The position numbers and the translations under genes were made by a program. This document shows, one piece after another, positions 57,375 through 64,000 of a DNA stretch of 64,000 nucleotides; the first letter of the stretch is position 1, and the number at the start of each line of letters is the position of its first letter. Origin of the DNA: Tragulus kanchil (taxonomy: Eukaryota; Chordata; Mammalia; Artiodactyla; Tragulidae); NCBI GenBank assembly GCA_022376925.1, contig JAIOJX010000024.1, forward strand, positions 168,857,608-168,921,607. Direction: 5' to 3'. The notes beneath the pieces were generated by a model that saw only the letters and a program-made list of their open reading frames with translations, was not told the origin of the DNA and ran no database searches.

Positions 57375-59580
57375 CCTAAAGCCACCAACCAAAAGAGAAA
57401 ATCAGTGAAACACGTAATGGGGTTGAGGAAACTTTTAGAGATAAATATCAAATAATTTTGAAACTTAACGAATAAATAAATTCGCCTTGAGTCTTTAGTG
57501 CTGGCTGGCTTCCCAGGAGTGGCTGGTGGGCTTTTGCTCCCCCGTGGGAAGCCTGACGCCCGCCCCTCTGGCCGTTCAGAGGCGCAGGTGCCTGGGCGGT
57601 CAGGAAGCTCCAGCTCCTGAGTGGACGTGGTAACGGGGGCTCTGCCCGTGGGGAGAGAGCGCCCTCACGCTCAGCCAGCGGGACCTCGCTCCTTTACACC
57701 CCAAATAACGGAAATAGCTAACTGCCAGTGGTTCCAAAATCCCCAGACATCTTTTCGCTTTCAAATCGTAAGCTTTCCAGCATGTCTGCAAAGGTCAAGA
57801 GCCTCTGGGCTCAGGCCAACGGCCCCGCCCCAGTCCTGGGGCTGCAGCAGCCGGGCCTCAAGGCCAGCCCCTGTAAGAACAGCCAGCCTCGTCTGCAGAT
57901 CCAGTGCGATCTCTGTCAAATTACACAGGACATTTTCCACAGAAAACCTAATTCTCGTATTTATATGGAACCATAAAAAAGACCCAGAATTACCAAAGCC
58001 GTCCTGAGGGAAAAGAACAAAGCAGGAGGCATAGCCCTCCCAGACGTCAGGCCGTAGCAACTGCAGCTGTGGCTGGCACAGCACGCACATGCTGTGTGCA
58101 TGCCGCATGGCAGTACAGCAGAGAGCCCAGGAAAGAAAACAACAACAGTGTACACTCGTGGTCGATATTTGACCAAGGAGGCAAGAATATAAAGTGGGGA
58201 AAAGTCACTTCAACAAGTAGCACTGGGAAAGCTGGACGGGTGTATGCAAATCAGTGATTTTAGAACTCACACCATGCACAAAAAACTCCTAATGGCTTAA
58301 AGACTTAAACATAAGATATATGATAGCCAAAACTCTTAAAAAAAACATTCTCTGACGTAAGTCATATCAGTGCTTTCTTAGGTCACTTAGTTTAAAAAAA
58401 TAAAAGAACTATAAGTATATCCAAGTTTTTGGCATGGTAAGTGGGCCATTTCTATTTCTTTGACTATTTCTATTGAACCTAAAGCCACCAACCAAAGAGA
58501 AAATCAGTTAAACACGTAATGGGGTTGAGGAAACTTTTAGAGATAAATATCAAATAATTTTGAAACTTAACGAATAAATAAATTCGCCTTGAGTCTTTAG
58601 TGCTGGCTGGCTTCCCAGGAGTGGCTGGTGGGCTTTGCTCCCCGTGGGAAGCCTGACGCCCGCCCCTCTGGCCGTTCAGAGGCGCAGGTGCCTGGGCGGT
58701 CAGGAAGCTCCAGCTCCTGAGTGGACGTGGTAACGGGGGCTCTGCCCGTGGGGAGAGAGCGCCCTCACGCTCAGCCAGCGGGACCTCGCTCCTTTACACC
58801 CCAAATAACGGAAATAGCTAACTGCCAGTGGTTCCAAAATCCCCAGACATCTTTTCGCTTTCAAATCGTAAGCTTTCCAGCATGTCTGCAAAGGTCAAGA
58901 GCCTCTGGGCTCAGGCCAACGGCCCCGCCCCAGTCCTGGGGCTGCAGCAGCCGGGCCTCAAGGCCAGCCCCTGTAAGAACAGCCAGCCTCGTCTGCAGAT
59001 CCAGTGCGATCTCTGTCAAATTACACAGGACATTTTCCACAGAAAACCTAATTCTCGTATTTATATGGAACCATAAAAAAGACCCAGAATTACCAAAGCC
59101 GTCCTGAGGGAAAAGAACAAAGCAGGAGGCATAGCCCTCCCAGACGTCAGGCCGTAGCAACTGCAGCTGTGGCTGGCACAGCACGCACATGCTGTGTGCA
59201 TGCCGCATGGCAGTACAGCAGAGAGCCCAGGAAAGAAAACAACAACAGTGTACACTCGTGGTCGATATTTGACCAAGGAGGCAAGAATATAAAGTGGGGA
59301 AAAGTCACTTCAACAAGTAGCACTGGGAAAGCTGGACGGGTGTATGCAAATCAGTGATTTTAGAACTCACACCATGCACAAAAAAAACTCCTAATGGCTT
59401 AAAGACTTAAACATAAGATATATGATAGCCAAAACTCTTAAAAAAAACATTCTCTGACGTAAGTCATATCAGTGCTTTCTTAGGTCACTTAGTTTAAAAA
59501 AATAAAAGAACTATAAGTATATCCAAGTTTTTGGCATGGTAAGTGGGCCATTTCTATTTCTTTGACTATTTCTATTGAAC
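57375..59580. repeat. Direct duplication pair 18 (intergenic, L1 fragment)
   Basis: Copy A 57375-58479, copy B 58478-59580. Differences are homopolymer counts (ccaaaagag / ccaaagag, gcttttgctcccccg / gctttgctccccg, cacaaaaaac / cacaaaaaaaac). Confidence 0.92.
57900..58400 (+). mobile_element. L1 ORF2 fragment (plus), first copy
   Basis: In broken frames: NLILVFIWNHKKDPELPK, GGIALPDVRP, FDQGGKNIKWGK, all L1 ORF2 C-terminal wording. Duplicate at 59000-59500. Preceded by a GC-rich unique stretch (57480-57900). Confidence 0.8.
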
Positions 59581-60332
59581 AATAAGACTTCTAAAAAATA
59601 CATACCTAACTAACACTCAACTCGGTAGAGGAATATAAACTTTACATCATGAAGGGTATACATGGTCAAGTTCAAACCCCAGCAAGTTGAGCAAACGGAC
59701 TTCAGGGACAGTAAATAACTTGCCCAAGCTTGGCTTGTACATTCAACAACAAAAAATTTACGTACCTCTTAGGTTCCAGCTGCTGCACCAGTCACAAAGC
59801 TAGAAGTCAAATCTTGTATTGTGTATCCCAGTGCTCTTTTTTCTCTAAACTTTGGTGACCATTTCTCTCAGGTATGCTGGGTGTCTTTCTCCATAAGGTC
59901 AGTAATGTATCTGTTCAGCAGTGTGATGCAAATAAGTTCCTGACCTTGACCCTTGTCTCAAAAATGCTTTTAAAAAATTTTTTTTTTACTTTGGCAAAGA
60001 AAAACTTTGGACATAGGTCTTAAGTTTTAACGTAGCTTCCATGTCTGTAAAATGGGCACAACAGCACCTGCCGCCTTGAGTTGTTCGGAGGACTAGACCT
60101 GGTAAGGCACGTGCAGCACGTGGCCAAGCGCTCCGCCCCAGCGAGCTCCCCGCGCTGTGCGGCTCCGACGAGGAAACCCCAGGCCCAGAGCAGCTAGCAA
60201 GATTACCTCATCCCGGAAGAACGGATTTTCCAGAGTCACAGACTTGCTTCCAAACATTTTATAACCACAACACCATTATGCAAAAGCAACTCCATGCCAC
60301 ACTTCAGGGCCAACAAGTCATTCGTCATTGTT
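59581..60332 (-). other. LEO1: LEO1 3' UTR or downstream region
   Basis: Sequence beyond the LEO1 stop in the direction of transcription. Part of pair 19; no other gene seen. Confidence 0.4.
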
Positions 60333-60436
60333 TTAAAGCAAACTGTTGAAAACCGTATTTACAGTGAGCCCAGGTTTTACGCTTCGGTCTTCCTCTTCCT
60401 CTTTACGGCCTGCTTTTGTCTTTCCGGAAGGTTCAC
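60333..60436 (-). CDS. LEO1: LEO1 terminal exon, altered C-terminus (copy nearest the gene end)
   Basis: On the minus strand, pyrimidine-rich acceptor ctcatatctgttcag precedes (G)EPSGKTKAGRKEEEEDRS, then VKPGLTVNTVFNSLL and a stop. EPSGK and the acidic EEEED run match the start and end of the LEO1 terminal exon. The segment between them (a Lys/His-rich stretch in other mammals) is shortened, and the frame runs past the usual acidic end into new sequence. A second copy is at 61440-61543 because of the duplication 59461-60566 / 60567-61679. The phase assignment rests on the EPSGK match only; in another frame the same DNA reads VNLPERQKQAVKRKRKTEA. Confidence 0.6.
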
Positions 60437-61439
60437 CTGAACAGATATGAGAGAGGTGTAAAAGTCAATACTGAGCGTTCCTGCAAATTCTTTTACACTG
60501 AACGCTGACTGTTGTTTGTTTGTGGCTGCCTGGTCTCCACTGCTGTGGCCAGCCGCTGGCGGCGGTGAAGTCATATCAGTGCTTTCTTAGGTCACTTAGT
60601 TTAAAAAAATAAAAGAACTATAAGTATATCCAAGTTTTTGGCATGGTAAGTGGGCCATTTCTATTTCTTTGACTATTTCTATTGAACAATAAGACTTCTA
60701 AAAAATACATACCTAACTAACACTCAACTCGGTAGAGGAATATAAACTTTACATCATGAAGGGTATACATGGTCAAGTTCAAACCCCAGCAAGTTGAGCA
60801 AACGGACTTCAGGGACAGTAAATAACTTGCCCAAGCTTGGCTTGTACATTCAACAACAAAAAATTTACGTACCTCTTAGGTTCCAGCTGCTGCACCAGTC
60901 ACAAAGCTAGAAGTCAAATCTTGTATTGTGTATCCCAGTGCTCTTTTTTCTCTAAACTTTGGTGACCATTTCTCTCAGGTATGCTGGGTGTCTTTCTCCA
61001 TAAGGTCAGTAATGTATCTGTTCAGCAGTGTGATGCAAATAAGTTCCTGACCTTGACCCTTGTCTCAAAAATGCTTTTAAAAAATTTTTTTTTTACTTTG
61101 GCAAAGAAAAACTTTGGACATAGGTCTTAAGTTTTAACGTAGCTTCCATGTCTGTAAAATGGGCACAACAGCACCTGCCGCCTTGAGTTGTTCGGAGGAC
61201 TAGACCTGGTAAGGCACGTGCAGCACGTGGCCAAGCGCTCCGCCCCAGCGAGCTCCCCGCGCTGTGCGGCTCCGACGAGGAAACCCCAGGCCCAGAGCAG
61301 CTAGCAAGATTACCTCATCCCGGAAGAACGGATTTTCCAGAGTCACAGACTTGCTTCCAAACATTTTATAACCACAACACCATTATGCAAAAGCAACTCC
61401 ATGCCACACTTCAGGGCCAACAAGTCATTCGTCATTGTT

Positions 61440-61543
61440 TTAAAGCAAACTGTTGAAAACCGTATTTACAGTGAGCCCAGGTTTTACGCTTCGGTCTTCC
61501 TCTTCCTCTTTACGGCCTGCTTTTGTCTTTCCGGAAGGTTCAC
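61440..61543 (-). CDS. LEO1: LEO1 terminal exon, second copy (probable assembly duplicate)
   Basis: Exact repeat of 60333-60436 at an offset of 1107. Only one should exist in the real locus. No exon encoding the expected Arg/Gln-rich and Ser/Asp-rich LEO1 segments was recognised between this copy and the exon ending at 62669. Confidence 0.55.
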
Positions 61544-61739
61544 CTGAACAGATATGAGAGAGGTGTAAAAGTCAATACTGAGCGTTCCTGCAAATTCTTT
61601 TACACTGAACGCTGACTGTTGTTTGTTTGTGGCTGCCTGGTCTCCACTGCTGTGGCCAGTGAGCCCCGCTGGCGGCGGTGCGCAGGCGCGGCCCTGGCGG
61701 CCCCCGGGCTGGGGGCGGGGCTCTCGGGCAGCGCCCAGG

Positions 61740-61872
61740 CTCCAGAGCGCGCTGGTGGTGGTCACCGGCTTTGTTGCTCCAGAGCACGTGGGATCTTCCC
61801 GGGTCAGGATCGAACCTGTCTCCCGCACTGGCGGGCGGATTCTTCACCACGGAGCCACCACAGAAGGCCTGG
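61740..61872 (-). mobile_element. CHR-type SINE fragment
   Basis: ttgctccagagcacgtggga, ggcgggcggattcttcacca and the head gagccaccacagaaggcct. Confidence 0.75.
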
Positions 61873-62177
61873 AAAGTCTGTCTGACGTCGTGCTGAGCTG
61901 ATGGGCAAGCGAGCCCTTCACGTGAGAACTCAGCCCCTCGGCGGTGGCCTTGTCCACAGACACAGGCGGGGGAGCGGGGACGTCCCTGGGCTGAGGGACA
62001 GACGCCTCACGTGATGCTTACCTCACGTTACTCTGCTTCCTTAGTAATTCACTCTCTCTCAAATTCTTCTTTCAAAGCCTGTCAGTTTTTCTTAAGAACC
62101 GCTTGTGTTCCCTGTGCTTTTTTTCGGTATGATTTCCAAGTTTTACATACATTTTTCCATAAGAAAAATGAGTGCTT
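61873..62177. other. LEO1 intron region where middle exons would be expected
   Basis: No convincing exon. A minus-strand purine-rich stretch (62005-62060) between tgacag and gtaagc is faintly reminiscent of the Glu/Arg-rich LEO1 block but contains stops. Confidence 0.3.
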
Positions 62178-62355
62178 GGGACTTCCCTGGTGGTCCAGTG
62201 TTTAAGACTCCACGTTTCTAATGCACAGGGCCCGGTTCGATACCTGGTCAGGGAACTAGATCCCAGATGCCACAACTAAGCGTGGGCAAGCTGCAACTTA
62301 AAAAGATCCTTGCATGCCACAACTAATGGTTCAGCTACAGAAATAAATATTTTTT
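62178..62355 (+). mobile_element. CHR-type SINE
   Basis: gggacttccctggtggtcca head, cggttcgatacctggtcagg B-box region, tail aaataaatatttttttg. Confidence 0.88.
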
Positions 62356-62487
62356 TGAAACAATGAGTGCTTCCCTTAGAGCCATTTCTGTTACCGTTTC
62401 CTCTGAGCTGCCACTCCAGACCCAGAGTGGAGCACTCTCCACAGTGAGGAGATGCAGGATGCAGGCGCATACGGAACAGTGGCAACA

Positions 62488-62600
62488 ACTTCCCCGGTGG
62501 GCCAGTGGCTAAGACTCTGCGTTCCCAATGCAGGGGTCCCGGTTTGATCCCTGGTCAGGGAACTAGAGCCCACAGGCCGCAACTATGACCCAGCTGATGA
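62488..62600 (+). mobile_element. CHR-type SINE, 3'-shortened
   Basis: acttccccggtgggccagtg head and ccggtttgatccctggtcag. Its 3' end lies about 65 bases from the LEO1 exon donor at 62668. Confidence 0.8.
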
Positions 62601-62668
62601 ACGAATACTCAGGAAAGCAACGCTCTCAACGCCCCGACCAATTCTGGGGTGAAGCTCAGCCCACTCAC

Positions 62669-62804
62669 CTTAGTCGCCTTTGTGCGCTCACGTTCAGGGT
62701 CAGGACCCGCCACCGGCAAGACTCGGATCGTCCGCGTCCTCGAGTGTCTGTCGGCGGGCGGCAGGGTCACCTTTCTGCGCGTGGCAGAGTCTGCAGCATG
62801 AGGT
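62669..62804 (-). CDS. LEO1: LEO1 exon (diverged), next downstream block
   Basis: On the minus strand, acceptor ctgtttcccgcag, then (R)[36 protein letters not shown] and ERERTKATK, with donor gtgagt. The 136-nt exon joins the exon at 63240-63374 in the correct phase, completing the split Arg codon across a 435-bp intron, so this is not a retrocopy. Length is exactly 45 codons as in other mammals, but only about 27 of 45 residues agree with the sequence I remember. Many changes gain G/C or Arg. Confidence 0.8.
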
Positions 62805-63239
62805 CTGCGGGAAACAGACAGAAACGACTCCCTCTTTACGAAGGGTGTCTGGGGGCGTCGGCCCCTGCAGCCCCTTCCCCTGGCGCCAGCGCCTGCCGAG
62901 AGCGCGCGCGGCCGGCCGGCGCCCCGGGCAGAGGGCCCTGGGGGCACGGGGCGCGCTGGCCAGCAGAGCGGCCTCCGGGCAGACCGTCCAGGCCTCTGAC
63001 CAGGCGGCCGATCAATGCGTCCGGAACCGGCCTTCTGGTTTAGACGGCAGGTTCCTGGTTTTCACAGCAACGAGCCGGCTCCCTAGACACAGCGACGTGC
63101 GCCGAGGGGAAGACGGCGTGGGAACCAGACCTGGGCCCGAGAGCGGGGCCGCAGCGTGGAGGCGGCCAGGCCCGCCGCACACCCGGCCTCTCCCGCCCGC
63201 CGCCTCCCCGGCCCCGCGGCAGGGCCCGCGAGCGCTGAC

Positions 63240-63374
63240 CTGAAGCTGAGTCTGGACTCGAAGACGGCTTGTGCCTGCAGACCGGCGTCCTCCCTGATGA
63301 ACAGGTGGTTGTCGGGGCCCTGCATGCGAGCCTTGTGGACGTCAAACACCTGGCTGCCTAAGTGCAGGGACAGG
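63240..63374 (-). CDS. LEO1: LEO1 exon (diverged), 46-residue central block
   Basis: LEO1 is a subunit of the PAF1 complex, which travels with RNA polymerase II and promotes histone modification. On the minus strand, acceptor tctgcttccag leads into (S)[18 protein letters not shown], then [18 protein letters not shown] and VFESRLSF(R), with donor gtcagc. The length (135 nt) and phases match the known LEO1 exon, with no stop or frameshift. Identity to the mammalian sequence as I recall it is only about 30 of 46, which is low for this highly conserved protein. Codon third positions are mostly G or C. It could be a fast-evolving real gene in a GC-driven region or a decaying copy. Confidence 0.8.
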
Positions 63375-63439
63375 CTGGAAGCAGAAATCGTTCAGCTATT
63401 AGGGCGGATGTTACCAAACCCTGCAGCTTCCCCTCTGCC

Positions 63440-63645
63440 TGTTGTTGAGTGGCTGAGTCGTGTTTGATTCTCTTGTGACCCCACTGGCGGTAGCCTGCCG
63501 GGCTCCTCTGTCCGTGGGATCTCCAGGACTGGAGGGGCTGCCATTTTCTCCTCCAAGGGATCTTCCCAACCCAGGGATCAAGCCCACATCTCATGCACTA
63601 GCAGGCAGTTTCTTTCCCACTGAGCCACCAGGAGGTCCCCTCCAC
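63440..63645 (-). mobile_element. Bov-tA SINE (LEO1 intron)
   Basis: gttgagtggctgagtcgtgt, ggtagcctgccgggctcctc, gggatcttcccaacccaggg and the tRNA-head end tgagccaccaggaggtcccc. Confidence 0.9.
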
Positions 63646-64000
63646 CCTGTCAGCTCTCCTGGTTTTTCTGTTAGCTCTTCTTAACGCGCTGTGGAACTGC
63701 AGGAGCCTTTCCCCATACCACAGACAAGAGACACTGCAAACAACTAACCCAGCTCCTTTCAAAGAAAAAGTTGGTAAAAAGCCATTTTCCTTTCAACTTG
63801 AAATAGGATTGTTTTATCACTTCCCAATCTCTACCACTTTATTAGTAAAATAGAAACCTTTTTTTTCTTTTTTCCAAACATACCAATCTGTAATATTTAA
63901 TAGGCACACATGGGCACTGACAATAGGTTTCAACTCGATAAGGTGGATTCTGTGAATCTGATCACAGCTTGGGTCTATATCTAGAGTCTCACAGAAGAGC
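63646..64000. other. LEO1 intron, right window edge
   Basis: AT-rich sequence with no further LEO1 exon and no confident repeat. Confidence 0.5.

Larger units (their letters stand above)
59461..61679. repeat. LEO1: Direct duplication pair 19 (LEO1 terminal exon)
   Basis: Copy A 59461-60566, copy B 60567-61679. A lacks tgagccc near its end (ggccagccgctgg versus ggccagtgagccccgctgg). Confidence 0.92.

Noticed and set aside
60377..60574. Minus-strand frame ending VNLPERQKQAVKRKRKTEA as a separate gene
   Set aside because: The same bases in the neighbouring frame give EPSGK and EEEED, matching the LEO1 terminal exon after a good acceptor.
1..64000. CRISPR array, operon, prophage or toxin-antitoxin system
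   Set aside because: Direct repeats here are kilobase duplications or SINEs; gene structure is mammalian and no prokaryotic coding density exists.

Overview
The window is nuclear DNA from a ruminant or very close artiodactyl relative. It carries tRNA-derived SINEs of the CHR type (heads like gggcttccctggtggtcca) and of the ruminant Bov-tA/Bov-A type (gaagatcccctggag, cggcgggctacagtccatgg), plus artiodactyl L1 copies. Genes are split into short exons with canonical GT/AG splice sites. There is no prokaryotic or viral gene system here.

Genes. The plus strand carries TMOD3 (tropomodulin-3), coding exons 3 to 10, from 3005 to the stop codon at 40286. Together they encode residues 43 to 352 of a 352-residue protein; the start-codon exon lies upstream of the window. 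The minus strand at 60.3-63.4 kb carries exons of LEO1 (PAF1-complex subunit), the expected convergent neighbour. The LEO1 exons are unusually diverged and GC-rich, and the exons expected between the last two groups cannot be found. Between the genes lies a nuclear mitochondrial insertion (NUMT) from about 45.2 to 56.28 kb. Its order is ND5 3' end, ND6, tRNA-Glu, cytb, tRNA-Thr, tRNA-Pro, control region, tRNA-Phe, 12S, tRNA-Val, 16S, tRNA-Leu, ND1, tRNA-Ile, tRNA-Gln, tRNA-Met, ND2 and part of tRNA-Trp. It carries frameshifts, a premature stop and methyl-CpG-type decay.

The dominant large-scale signal is a set of 19 complete direct duplications, plus one cut by the left window edge. Each has two nearly identical copies of about 1.02-1.18 kb placed head to tail. 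They strike unrelated sequence alike: L1, introns, TMOD3 exons 5, 6, 7 and 9, the LEO1 terminal exon, and three places inside the NUMT. Copies differ mostly by homopolymer or short-repeat indels, and the differences concentrate at the junctions. I interpret these as unmerged overlapping contig ends (an assembly artefact), not biology. Collapsing them would remove roughly 21 kb, leaving a locus of about 42-43 kb and a NUMT of about 7.9 kb.

Layout: 1-3004 TMOD3 intron 2 with three SINEs; 3005-3161 exon 3; 3.2-14.3 kb intron 3, mostly minus-strand L1; 14.3-40.3 kb exons 4-10 with SINE-rich introns and several GC-rich patches; 40.3-43.1 kb 3' UTR and downstream; 43.1-45.2 kb nuclear flank; 45.2-56.3 kb NUMT; 56.3-60.3 kb intergenic with an L1 fragment; 60.3-63.4 kb LEO1 exons; 63.4-64 kb LEO1 intron.
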